Origin: Trichobilharzia regenti
Lineage: Eukaryota; Platyhelminthes; Trematoda; Strigeidida; Schistosomatidae
Direction of reading: 5' to 3'
Length of the DNA: 64,000 nucleotides
Assembly (NCBI GenBank): GCA_944472135.2
Contig: OX235266.1
Span: 17,773,925-17,837,924, forward strand
In this document: positions 32,450-42,731 of the stretch, in pieces
Position numbering within the stretch: the stretch's first letter is position 1
How the letters are laid out: every line of letters starts with the position of its first letter
The notes under the pieces: model-generated
The model's database searches: none
Told to the model about the DNA's origin: nothing
Seen by the model: the letters and a program-made list of their open reading frames with translations, nothing else
Translations under genes and position numbers: made by a program

Positions 32450-33400
32450 AGACTAGACTATACATCAGACTGTACAATGGAAGCGAGGAGACGGGAATAC
32501 GCTACAGTGATCGATAAGAAGACCCCAGAAGATCTGGATTTCCCAAGGGGATGATTTTTGTTTAATGTAACACAAACTCGAAGACTTACAGGAGAAAACC
32601 AATGAACTCGCTGAAGAAGGTGGCAGACAATGAAGACAAACTCCAGGTGAACATAGAGAAGACAGATGTGATGAAGGTAACCAACGAACCGCAACAACAG
32701 CAACAACAACCAGCACCAATCACCATCATTTGGAGAGATTTGAAAGAGGTTACCCCTTTCGCTTATTTAGGAAGCATCATTTCAACTACAGGCTGAACGG
32801 ATCAAGGTGTCAAAGCTAGTTAGCCGGAACAGGGAAGGCAAGATACGTCTTCATCACTCTGAAAACTGCTTGGAAATCTTCTTCACTCATCATAAGGAAC
32901 AAGATTCAAATCTTCAACACCAATCTGAAGTCGGTCATAAAGTCACGAAAAGGATTTCCAACAAGTTACTGCAGACTTTTATCAACAGCTGCCCAATTCG
33001 TTGGCTGGCTCCACATACTGAAGATCAAATGGACAGCTGGCCAGCCGGCCAGTAAGAATTAGCTACAAGTAACTCTGATTGGCATCAAACCAACAGGTAA
33101 GAGCCGATTGCTCAACAAATTTGTTGGAGAAACTGGATATGGATCAGGCACGCATTGAGAAGGCCGTAGAATGACATTGCGTGCAATGCAGGTCATCGCT
33201 CAAGTGTAATCCCAAAAGGAAGCGACGAGTAGGTCATCGGTGTGACGGTGACATGGAGGAGATCGTGTGAGTTGAAGCAGGAGATGAGAGATTGTGAGCA
33301 ACCGTGGGGCTAACCAGCTGAAGAGGACAACATAAAATAGAAGAAAGTGAGGATGTCTTTTTGTAGCTGTATGTTCCACTTGGAGCCCAAAAGAACAATA
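32450..33400 (+). mobile_element. RTE-like LINE: RT end to 3' terminus
   Basis: KTPEDLDFPRG (FADD lost), KLQVNIEKTDVMKVTNEPQQ, PFAYLGSIISTTG, then NREGKIRLHHSENCLEIFF and the 3' part with KWRW-like codons. It ends TGTTCCACTTGGAGCCC and AATAATAAT at 33400. Stop codons interrupt every 60-100 codons. Confidence 0.7.
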
Positions 33401-33767
33401 ATAATACTATAGTATTACTTTATTAAGATTCTGTACCTGAAATGATATTTCCAAGTAGTCTTAGTTTGATAGGACGTTTTTATTGTGGTCGGTGATGATG
33501 GCGAACGATTAGAAAATTGAAATAGTGACAAGATCACAATCTCTAGAGTAAAATCCCGGAGGGTCCTGCTGACAACAAACCTATAAAACCGCATAACTGC
33601 CTAAATTTTTATTTCACTTGAGTTAACTAAATTTGCCTATCCCCTGCCCACACTGGACAATCATCTTAGACTTCTAAGTCTGATCATATTTTGTATGCCA
33701 TTTTACTGTTTTGTAGAGGACTTATTGAAATTCTGAGTTCAAGGGATGAGATATAAGCCACACATAT
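33401..33767. other. no gene seen
   Basis: Anonymous sequence up to the solo LTR. Confidence 0.4.
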
Positions 33768-34080
33768 TGTGATGAGAGTAAGCTGCTAGCCAATTGGTAG
33801 ACATTAATCTACGTCAATGTCTAGGTCACTAATATTGGTCGTGAGAAAATATGAGCAAGGCTGATTCAACAACCCAATCAGAGCAGATTTAACGTGGGTG
33901 AATAAGATTCGCAGATATATGGCTTAACTTTCCGAGAAACCAGAAACAAGCAATCAAAAGACTATGTTTGTCTGCTTGAATAAGCTTTAATAATGTACAT
34001 GAAATATATATATATATAAATACGTGCTGATTTCCGTAATAAAACGATCTGTTGCCTGACCCTTGTCTTCTTTTGTTACA
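33768..34080 (+). mobile_element. solo LTR, second copy
   Basis: TGTGATGAGAGTAAGCTGC to TTTTGTTACA, co-linear with the 13.36-13.70 kb LTR. Flanks ATAT and GTAT differ by one base, consistent with a worn 4-bp duplication. Confidence 0.65.
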
Positions 34081-34089
34081 GTATTGCAG

Positions 34090-34180
34090 AAGGTTGAATT
34101 AAGAGGAGGAGTGAGACTCGAACACACGGCCTATTAACTATAGGTCTAGCTCTTAAACCAATGAGGTACATATCGACGAA
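34090..34180 (-). repeat. tRNA-like sequence, probably a SINE head
   Basis: The minus strand has CATTGGTTTAAGAGCTAGAC and GTGTTCGAGTCTCAC at A/B-box spacing. An acceptor stem does not form, so it is not a tRNA gene. Confidence 0.35.
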
Positions 34181-34189
34181 GGTATATGA

Positions 34190-34322
34190 GTGTGCCTCGG
34201 TGGCATAGCGGTTAGGAGTCTCACCGACCATGCACATGGTCCGGGGTTCGATCCCCTGCCGGCGCACACCTGATATCAATGGCCGGCATGCCGAAAATTC
34301 CATACTATAATAGAAAAAATCA
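34190..34322 (+). mobile_element. SINE-A copy with internal deletion
   Basis: TCGGTGGCATAGCGGTTAGG, GGGGTTCGATCCCCTGCC, CCTGATATCAATGGCCGG, then only AAAATTCCATACT of the tail. The ends of both promoter boxes are well kept. Confidence 0.75.
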
Positions 34323-34719
34323 CCGTGTAGAAGTGTTATCATTAAGACACTGTAGGATCAACTCTGTTATTCCATTGGAGTAAAATATGGCATTCAACTT
34401 GGTTCTTATTTCTTAGATCTGAGATATTTATTTATTTACTTATTTATACTTCACTAACTAGTCTTATCTCCGAAAGTAACGTGAAGATATATTTTAAACA
34501 TAATGACAAGGAGTTATACAAATCCACAATTCCAGTTGGTACAATTCAACTAACTAAATCTTCTTAATATCGAGTATATACACAATAGTGGTAAAAGACC
34601 CCGAAGTAATGCATTTAAAGCATACATATACTTCCCATGATCAGAGAGATACTTTGAGAAATGTAACAAAATTGTAGAGTATTCAGACGGCATACGAAAT
34701 GGAATTAACTAAATCTGCA
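34323..34719. other. no gene seen
   Basis: AT-rich, with TTTA repeats near 34425-34445. Confidence 0.4.
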
Positions 34720-34985
34720 TGGGCATACATTGAGGAGGCTATCGAATGAGACATCACGCGCAGTAAAGGTCACCGCTCGAGTGTAATCTCAAAGGAAGCG
34801 ATGCGGAGGGTTGACATCTAGGAGATCGTGTCAGTTGGAGGAGGAGGAGGAGGAGGTGAGAGATTATGGGTAGTCATGGACCCAGACGAAGAAGATAGCA
34901 GAAAATAGAAGAATGTGTAGATGTGTGTGTGTTGAAACTCTCTGTTCCACTTGGAACCTAAAGGAATAATAATAATAAATAATAA
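34720..34985 (+). mobile_element. RTE-like LINE 3' end
   Basis: GGCATACATTGAGGAGGC through CTGTTCCACTTGGAACCTAA and AATAATAATAAAT. It matches the last 260 bp of the 33.4 and 41.7 kb copies. Confidence 0.65.
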
Positions 34986-35184
34986 TACGTCCCACAAATG
35001 ATGAACAAATAATGCCACTAAATTTTTCAAGTCTATTTATGTAGGAGGGAGGAGAAGTATCTTCACAATTGGTGCCAGTAATGAGGACAATCTCGTGAAA
35101 TACGAACACATTTCAAGGCCCAGTAGACACCATTTCCCATGAAAATCAAAAATCCATTGGAACCGACTATACAGAAGTTCAGAA

Positions 35185-35440
35185 ATATATCTATGAGTAT
35201 GTCGGCGTGATCATCAAATGATGTTGCACACCAGACTGTCGAGTGAAACCCAAGCGGAGAAAGAAAACTGGGATATCCGAGGGTGACATGGGGAAAATCG
35301 AGCGAGGAGAATATAAGAGACTTTGGGCAGTGATGAGGCCAGCTAGAGAGGACATCAAAAAATAGGACAAAGTGACGATGTGTTGTTGAGGTCCCATGTT
35401 TTACTGGGAACCCTAGGGAAGAATAATAGTAATAATAAAT
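35185..35440 (+). mobile_element. RTE-like LINE 3' end
   Basis: TGATCATCAAATGATGTTGC, GGGTGACATGGGGAAAATCG and the tail TTTTACTGGGAACCCTAGGG with (AATAATAGT)-like end. A worn copy; the long minus-strand frames over it are shadows. Confidence 0.6.
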
Positions 35441-35974
35441 CGGAACGGCTAACACGATGTATATTCATCCATGTGTTGATCATGCTGACAAACAAAAATC
35501 CCTACCTGTACAGCTCCAATAAACTTGGACCTCTGAGGAATAGTGAAAATATGCTAACAGTTACTGAGTCATTCAGTGGTAGTATTCAGCTTCAGCGTGC
35601 TTCATTCATGACTTTGTATAGATAATTTCACAGTCATTCGGATTTTGTAACCACGTATGGATTTTTAAAAATCATTTGTTTCTGATTACTGTTCATTTAT
35701 TTATACTTCTTTATATGTCTAACTGGACACTAACTGTTGTGGTAAGCCACTTGCAGGTGATATTCCTGTAAACATTGTTGTTGTTGTTGTTGTTGGTGTT
35801 TATCTCAACAAATATCTCAATGATAATGTCTCTGACTGCAGCACTTGATGAAACACAGGTGTGATACTCAGGAGGGACATGAGTTCCTTAAAGATTGTAA
35901 ATACACCTTGCTGACTAGTGATTGCCAAGAAGCATAAAAATCTAAGTCTAGAAAATGCTTGCTGTAGACTGCTT
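35441..35974. other. no gene seen; (GTT)n at about 35777-35797
   Basis: The trinucleotide run TTG/TTGTTG is the only feature. Confidence 0.45.
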
Positions 35975-36895
35975 ATTACCACCCTGGTCGTCTCATATCT
36001 TGACGATTTCCAAGAAAATATACCGTCTTACCTTTTACATCAAGAAGTTAAGACATTCTGGTGTAAACCCAACCCTTACTCTTACAATTTGTTAACTCCC
36101 GTATTCTGCCTATTATTCTCTATTGCTCCCCCTTAGTCTTTCCTGGGCTATTGAAGAAAGACTATACCTTATTACGTAGGATGTTAAAGGTTGTCAGCAG
36201 GGTAAGCAGTTTGCCACTTAGCCAGCTTGTTAATATTCTGGTGGACAGGCATATGGACTCATGTGAAAAATGGGCGAAATCCATCTTATCTGACTCACAA
36301 CACCCTCTACATTCACAACTCTCCCCATGTATCTCTTCAGGGAAAACACGAAGCCTATATAGGAAACTATATTCCCGCACTAGTAAGTACAAAAACTCAT
36401 CCATACCCTACCTAGCCCGTGTTCTGTGCGATAAAGAATGCATCAGGCATGAAACCTTTAACTTATTAAATAGTCAGTAGAACCAATGGATCTCGTCTTT
36501 CCAACTCACATCATTTATAGGTACAACGTTTTCTCGCTCTTCATTCTGTATTTTATTTTTGTTATGTGCTGTTTTGTTTCTCTCTTCCTTACAAACTCTA
36601 CTTAAAACATTCTTGTTCGTTCTTTGACACTCTGTATATCTCGACCATTTTGCTATCGCTTACGCCAGTAAATATGCTAGTAGTATCTACTTTTCTAACA
36701 CCTTCAAACATTCTGTCTAAATTTTGGCTTTGCTACCGACATACTAATATGTTGTTGAGATAACTTTAATCTATGTAGAACTTTATTTATTGTTAATGTA
36801 AAAAACTGGATGCAATATTGTAGTAAAATGCTGAGAATTCCATTCTGTATCACAAGTACTGATTTGGAATAAAGCTTATGTTATGTTATGTACAT
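35975..36895 (+). mobile_element. CR1-like LINE: RT C-terminus and 3' UTR
   Basis: Frame-broken start (SWSSHILTISKKIYRLTF equivalent at about 35985-36050), an open segment 36151-36480 and a 3' UTR with AATGCTGAGAATTCCATTC, ending TTTGGAATAAAGC and a TTATG repeat at 36895. The repeat unit differs from that of the 23.07 and 47.8 kb copies. Confidence 0.75.
36151..36480 (+). CDS. CR1-like RT C-terminal segment (109 codons)
   Basis: KKDYTLLRRMLKVVSRVSSL, then QLVNILVDRHMDSCEKWAKS, LSPCISSGKTRSLYRKLYSR and the end ETFNLLNSQ. Co-linear with 22257-22583. The upstream RT is frameshifted, so no functional protein is expected. Confidence 0.7.
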   Translation: MKKDYTLLRRMLKVVSRVSSLPLSQLVNILVDRHMDSCEKWAKSILSDSQHPLHSQLSPCISSGKTRSLYRKLYSRTSKYKNSSIPYLARVLCDKECIRHETFNLLNSQ

Positions 36896-37111
36896 AAATG
36901 TAGCCGAGAATTATTGTCTGATGGTTTTTGAAGGTCGCATAGAGTTCTAGTGGGGGGGGTCATGGCTATCAAGTCAGGTGTTAAGAGAAGTGCTCACTGA
37001 TGTCACTGGCTGAATATGCAGCTATACATTGTGAATTCGTCAGCTACTGGATTCGATCCCAGTGGCTGAATGACTAATAATAATAATAATAATAATCACT
37101 TTATACTAAGC
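36896..37111. other. unassigned, (TAA)n at about 37077-37097
   Basis: CAGCTACTGGATTCGATCCC near 37040 is B-box-like. No further structure. Confidence 0.35.
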
Positions 37112-37332
37112 AATAAGTTTTCGTTATTTTTATTTTATTTCTTTACGTTTCCGTTGGAATATAGGGCTCCAAGCTAAAGCTTTGAAATAATCACTAGCAA
37201 CGCCGGGTCGTGTTGCTAGCCTTATGCCCAACCTTTCCTTTCTACTAGTCTTATTACTAGGTTACTGAGGTAAAGGAGTACGTCTTCCAGGAATCGAACC
37301 CTGGACTGCATGTGTGATTGGCGAGCATTCTA
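37112..37332 (-). mobile_element. SINE-C copy
   Basis: Minus strand: GATTCCTGG-type B region (GGTTCGATTCCTGG), GGGCATAAGGCTAGCAACAC, AGCTTTAGCTTGGAGCCC, ATATTCCAACGGAAACG. The tail hairpin is altered. Confidence 0.65.
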
Positions 37333-37374
37333 TTTTATGTAGAATGGAATTTTCAGCATCCTACATATTACAGC

Positions 37375-37590
37375 AATAATACTTGCCAACCACACTGCAT
37401 GTGGTTTGGGGTTCGATCCTTTCGCCAACGAAGCACTAGTAGTAATAAGACTGGTAAATAGTGAGAGTTGGGAATGAGGCCAGGAGCAGCCCTATCCCGT
37501 AAAAATAAACACACCACTTCTACCGAAACCTCAATCCTCTAGCTTGCATCCCTCTATGTTCCACTGGGAACAGAATGGAATTTTTTTTAA
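37375..37590 (+). mobile_element. SINE-C copy facing the previous one
   Basis: GGTTTGGGGTTCGATCC, GTAATAAGACTGGTAAATAG, TACCGAAACCTCAATCC, TATGTTCCACTGGGAACAG and AAT-rich end. The two copies stand head to head, with about 40 bp of other sequence between. Confidence 0.7.
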
Positions 37591-37948
37591 GTTGAAAAAA
37601 AGGGAATAAAAACCTCAAAAATTTGTGGTTAATGGAGAAATATTACATGTCATAGTACTTCATAACCATACAAGCATAAATTCTTCTGAAACTTATTCTG
37701 ATTTCATCTCCGAAGAGATACAAGGAAGACGTTAAGAGTAAAAGGGATTTTCAACATCCCTTAAGATGAAATTTAGTCATTAGCTTGCAAAAACTGACAT
37801 ACCTATCAACAGCAGTATCGGTTAGTTAGTTGATTCACTGTCACGTCACTAACCTTGTTCACAGTCTTCAATGTCCTACGTAGTTTAACAGGTTCTATTT
37901 TGAGAAGTTCAGGGACCAAATAAGCAGAAACAATAAAGAAGAAAATAA
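37591..37948. other. no gene seen
   Basis: Anonymous AT-rich DNA. Confidence 0.4.
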
Positions 37949-38970
37949 AAGACAGATTCAGCGAAGAAAATTTTCTCTATCGACGAAATCATCTTCAGAG
38001 GCTGTACAGTCGTATTTATACTTACCAAAAATATATAGTGGTCTATTATTGAGTAATAGGGGAAGGTGACATAATTGATATAATTACTTAGAAGTGGCTT
38101 TAGAAGTGAAAATTAAAATTTGTCAATTACATGGTACTCAACGGAACAAAGATAGAAGTTTGATAAGGTTAAAATTGTGTGTTTAAATGTGTGGTCATAA
38201 ATTCACCTGTTCGTGTGGAGCTAGTTATATTGGCCGCTCACACAAAACTGGTGCACACTTTCCAAACGCATATCTGAACATTATCCGACATGGTTAGCAA
38301 AGGGACAATGCAAGACAATTACTAGCTCAATTCTCCAGCATTTGGTGAACTCAGGCCACGCAGCTTCACCAGAGTCGTCTTTCAACATCATCTACAAATT
38401 GAAGCCAAATGGAGTACTAAGGGCGTCAGGTTTCGGCGTTTGAGTATGGCGGAGGCGCTGGCAATTCATCAATACAACCTTAAACTCTGTATACAGAAAA
38501 CGTTTGTCCAGTCTCTTATTCTCCCTTCGTCTTAACCTCTTCACTAGTTGTTCCCTGGAAAACATTTTGATTTTTCTTTTTTTAATTTTACTTTAGGTTT
38601 GCTTTCGCTTTGATAATTAATTCACTATTATCACTCTCATATGTTCCTTTTGTACGCTTTCTCACCCTCTTTACACATGTTAAATTGACACTCAACTACC
38701 ACCTTTATTCTCACTCAAGAGCAATTTTAACCTTATCAAATTTCTCTATTTGTGCCATTGTTGAGTACCATGTAATTCACAACTTTTAATCTTCACTTCT
38801 AAAGCCACTTCTGAGTAATTATATCAATTATGTCATCCCCCACCTATTACTCAGTAATAGACCACTATATAAATTTTGGTAAGTATAAATACGACTGTAC
38901 TGCCTCTGAAGATGATTTCGTCGATAGAGAAAATTTTCTTCGCTGAATCTCTCTTTTATTTTCTTCACGA
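37949..38970 (+). mobile_element. PLE-4 copy with inverted tail at its 5' side
   Basis: Left part 37949-38180 is the reverse complement of the 3' end 38727-38957 (about 90 percent). Then FTCSCGASYIGR (38205-38240), SILQHLVNSGH, MAEALAIHQYNLKLCIQKTF and the 3' UTR follow, with the tail CTGAAGATGATTTCGTCG near 38907-38924. It is nearly identical to 8335-9110 and clearly a close paralogue. Confidence 0.8.
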
Positions 38971-39119
38971 AACAATAAAGAAGAACGGAAAGAATATGCG
39001 TGAATTTAAAACTGTAAGACAAGGGGGAATAAGTATTACTCCATTTATTCCTTATCACACAATGCCACTGACATCACGAAAATCATGTGACTAAGTCGAT
39101 CAACACAGGTCTTGCTCAC

Positions 39120-39262
39120 TGGGGTTGCCTGGTAACCTGAAGTCCTTAGGTCCATCCCCATTGTTGAGCTTATGCATGTGTATGGTTGAGGAGTTCCAAG
39201 GTAGGACGAAACAGCTATTCAGTATACCCTGATTTTTAAGGATTCTCTAAATGATGTCGGGG
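39120..39262 (+). mobile_element. SINE-B copy
   Basis: GGTTGCCTGGTAACCTGAAG, then a degenerate B box, GGTTGAGGAGTTCC AAGGTA GGAC GAAACAGCT and CTCTAAATGATGTCGG. GTTCC/GGAC stem II is weakened and the core is TTGAGGA. Confidence 0.6.
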
Positions 39263-40114
39263 TTTTTCGGAGATGATTTAACTCAACAATCTTACTAAAT
39301 ATCCCTATCCACTGATTTTGATCAAACTATTTCAAGATAAGTGCACATCTATGGATTACTGGTATAGTACTTGTCAACCACGCCTGATATCTGGGTTTGA
39401 TTACCGGCTGATTTACTTCTAAAACTCACCAAGTTGGCCATCTAACGGTCAGCTTGGAGTAGAGGACAGTTTACTAATAGTGAAACTTCAAAGATGCTTT
39501 CAGTTCTATACACCGCTCGGAATACAAATAAATGAGAACAGAAAAAAATCTCACTTACCTTCTGTATTTTACTCAATAAACAGTATATTTATCGTCCTCC
39601 AGAAAATACTCAATGGTGATCAACGTTTCATCAATTGTATTTCCTTAAATAGTATAATGCAATAAATATCAGTTTTATTCACAGTGATATTTAGTTATAT
39701 GAAGGAAGATAATGATATCAGAGAGTATTGTTATTATCAATTAAATAATTTATTTATTAATTAACATGTACAACAATGAAAGTTAAATTATATCAAACAT
39801 TGAACACTTGAACAGAAATAACTATTTTCCTCATAGAGAGAGAGATAGAGGAAGAAGCAACCAATCAGCACACAGTATTCCACCAACCAATCAGCCATCA
39901 CTTAGTATTTGTGATGCATGTGTGGGTGTTCAGGTGAATGGAATCTTTCATCCAGGTAATTGTCAGACAGAGAATAATAATAATAATAATAAAGCCTCCA
40001 AATGATCTCAGCATTACCTAGGATTAAAATATTGTAATCAGAGTGATAACAACTTTTTTTAAATATATTCATAATAAATGAAAAGTCTAGCCAGATGTCT
40101 GTATATTATTGTTG
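39263..40114. other. no gene seen
   Basis: AT-rich, with (AAT)n at 39976-39992. The small frame at 39808-40005 has no recognisable features. Confidence 0.4.
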
Positions 40115-40620
40115 CTAATATTATTGTTTTCTTGGGCTTCGAGTGAGACATAGGGCTTCAGAAAGGCATATCTCTGCTTTGTCCTACTTTCTGCAGCCCT
40201 CTTTTAGCTGGCCCCACGACGTCCCATACTTCCTCATCTCCTACACGTTCAATCTCCACTGTGTCTCACTCGGATTACCCAATCATGGTTTCCGATTCGC
40301 GTTCCACTCGAGCGATGGCCTAGCGGACGATGTCATTCAACAGTCTCCTCATCCTGCGTACTCGCCGTCTCCATTTTCTTCATCACGCTTCTTGAGCAAT
40401 AGATTCTTCTTGGTTAGTTGATTCCCGGGGATTTCTTTTCGCCAATTCTTTCTGACTATTCGATCTCAACTTTGGGGGAAGTGGGCAACTGTAGATAAAA
40501 GTTTGTAGTAGCCTGTTAGAAATGCTTTTTGTGATGCGTTGGCCAATTTTCTGGTTCATGTGGAAGAAATGACTTAACGTTGGTGTTAAAAATCAAAATT
40601 TTTATTCTCTATGCCGAGTG
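40115..40620 (-). mobile_element. RTE-like LINE 3' end
   Basis: Plus-strand text GGGCTTCGAGTGAGACATAG, GGCCCCACGACGTCC and GCGTTCCACTCGAGCGATGG is the complement of the RTE end (IARVERESETM and so on). It extends back to the NVKSVLL region near 40600. Confidence 0.6.
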
Positions 40621-41077
40621 GATACGTGTGTAGTGCACATTGTACCCTTGAACTTTTGTTTAAACTTGCGCACCTATCGTTTGGCACACTTTTATCTTTT
40701 GAGTTGTAACTCTTCCGTACGTTCATTGGTCCGCTCTCTCGTTGTGCATTGATTCTGCACACTCTCTGAGTCTACCACCAGTAACGTCCGCAGATAAGTT
40801 GTACAACCTCTTTATTTATCAAATTTCATATTTCGTTCGTGTAAAATGTAACTGTCCCAGATACACTCGTCATACCAAGTCTTTTTACCTTGATTCAGTT
40901 CGTCAGTATTTGCACGTTAGATAGAGTACACCTAAGGTCATCTAAAGGTGAAGAAGTTTTGTAAGAGTGTTCAGGCTTGAGGTTTACCGTAAGCCGTAAT
41001 GGCTCTCACACGTGTACAAAACTATGTGGTCAAATGCAAAAAAATAAAATGATATTAAAGTGTTGCTTACAGGCTCG
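40621..41077. other. no gene seen
   Basis: Anonymous sequence. Confidence 0.4.
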
Positions 41078-41225
41078 ATCATGAGCTGACACCAATTAAA
41101 TTACCTTTTGAAAACCATCGGAGTACTGAATAGCTGTTTTCATCAAACATGGGACTCTTCATCGGTTGGCAACCAACAGGGGATCAAACCCAGGACCTTC
41201 AAGCTGGAAATCTACTGCACTCAGT
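41078..41225 (-). mobile_element. SINE-B copy
   Basis: GATCATGAGCTGACACCAAT, GGAGTACTGAATAGCTGTTT, CATGGGACTCTTCATCGG and GGATCAAACCCAGGACCTTC: complement of tail, dyad, core and B-box side. Confidence 0.6.
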
Positions 41226-41227
41226 CC

Positions 41228-41760
41228 ACAGCATAAAGAACAAGATACGGAATCTGTTCAGCACAAATGTGAAATCAGTCAGTTAGTGCTTCTATGCGTG
41301 CGAGAAGGATTTCCAACAAGCTACTGCAGATCTTTATCATCAGCTGCTCACTTCTCTGGCTGGCTCCATATTGAAGATCAAATGGCCGGCTCGCCGGTCA
41401 GATAGAATAAGGAACGAGAAGCTCTGGCTAAGAACAAGTCAACAGCGAGATCCGATCGCTCAATAAATCCGTAAGAGAAAATGGAGATGGATTGGTTGGG
41501 CATACGTTGAGGAGGCCGTCGAATGATATCATCCGCGGTGCAAGCCATCTCTGGAGTGTAATCACAATAAGAAGTGAGGAGTGGGTCGTTGGTGTGAGGG
41601 TGACATGGAGGGAATAGTGTGTTGCGGAGGAGTACGAGGAGATAAGAGATTATGGGCAGTAATTATGGACCCAGGTGAATAGGACGGCGTCAAATAGAGT
41701 AAAGTATGAATGTGTTGAAGCCGTATGTTCCACTGGGAACCCAAAGGAATTATATATAAT
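41228..41760 (+). mobile_element. RTE-like LINE C-terminus and 3' end
   Basis: KNKIRNLFSTNVKSVS-like codons, RISNKLLQIFIISCSLLWLA and HIEDQMAGSPVR, then KMEMDWLGIR-like codons. The 3' end reads TATGTTCCACTGGGAACCC AAAGGAAT with an ATA-rich tail, the best match to the SINE-C tail. Confidence 0.65.
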
Positions 41761-41867
41761 ATAAATAATAATCTTCAGGTTACAAGGCAAGCTCGTGGAT
41801 TATTCAGCCAATGGAACCAGATTCATTGGCCATTGAATTCCAACTTACTAGCTGAAACATTGCGACA

Positions 41868-41915
41868 ATGTGCATGGTAGGTGAGCGTCCTTACCTCTGT
41901 GCCACCGACGCATGG
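41868..41915 (-). mobile_element. SINE-A head fragment
   Basis: CATGGTAGGTGAGCGTCC TTACC and TGTGCCACCGACGCA are the complement of the SINE-A/C head. Confidence 0.45.
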
Positions 41916-42544
41916 TTTACAATGATTAAGTGATTAATACATAATGCTTGTTAACGAGTTCAAGATGATCCGCACAACATAAATGGCAATTAGCCATTTA
42001 AATTTAAGGAAGTAACTGAGATGAAACCAACTGACGTCATGCTATGTAATACAAGATCGAAGAAATGGTTATCGAGGACTATATCGATATGAATAAACTC
42101 AGTTAATTAAGCTGACTGAATCTTTCCAATCACAAACATGGTGCTGATATTCTATGTGTCTGGAAGCTGACTTGTGCTCCCACCAAAAGAAGATATGTCG
42201 ACTAACTGGCTTTTCGAAGGTTTTAATCCTCCGATGTTATTCATCCTCTAATTGAGAAATCTACTCAAGTCCACCGTAGAATAAATTTATTTTTACTTAG
42301 CTTCGAGGTTTCATTAGAAATGGAAGTGCTCTTCAAAAACAGAGGTTGGTAGTCTCACGCTAAAAACTTTCGTCTTTTCCAGGTACAGGACAGGCTAGTA
42401 AACTAGTTGTTAGGATTCACAATACATTGAGGTTGAAATAGGGACGCTGAATCGTACACAGAGGCTCTGATCACGGTTGAACTACTCCAGTAACATTACA
42501 TGACGGCTACCCGTTTCCTCAGTCCGTAGTACTTTATTTTATTT
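41916..42544. other. unassigned
   Basis: Around 42120-42230 frames vaguely recall a LINE endonuclease (ADLCSHQKK, RLTGFSKVLI), too weak to call. Confidence 0.3.
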
Positions 42545-42731
42545 TTTTTATTTTCGATTACAGCTTGATTCCACACCGTATTTTCGGTACAAGTATGGAA
42601 TTTTCAGCGTGGATATCGGTAGCCCAAATTTCGCAGGCCGACCATAGATATCAGGTGTGCGTCGGAGTGGGCTCGAACCCCGAACCATATGCATGCTCGG
42701 CGAGAGTCCTAACCACTGTGCCACCGACGCA
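42545..42731 (-). mobile_element. SINE-A copy, full length
   Basis: Minus strand: TGCGTCGGTGGCACAGTGG head, GGTTCGAGCCC B box, CCTGATATCTATGGTCGG body, TTTGGGCTACCGATATCC, tail CCACGCTGAAAATTCCATAC, then GTGTGGAATCAAGCTGTAAT and an A-rich end. The best copy for comparison with the CR1-like 3' end. Confidence 0.85.

Noticed and set aside
35063..35455. 130-codon minus-strand frame
   Set aside because: Antisense to an RTE 3' end; the same antisense frame recurs at other RTE tails.
42100..42240. LINE endonuclease fragment
   Set aside because: Resemblance limited to a few residues with stops; not enough to call.
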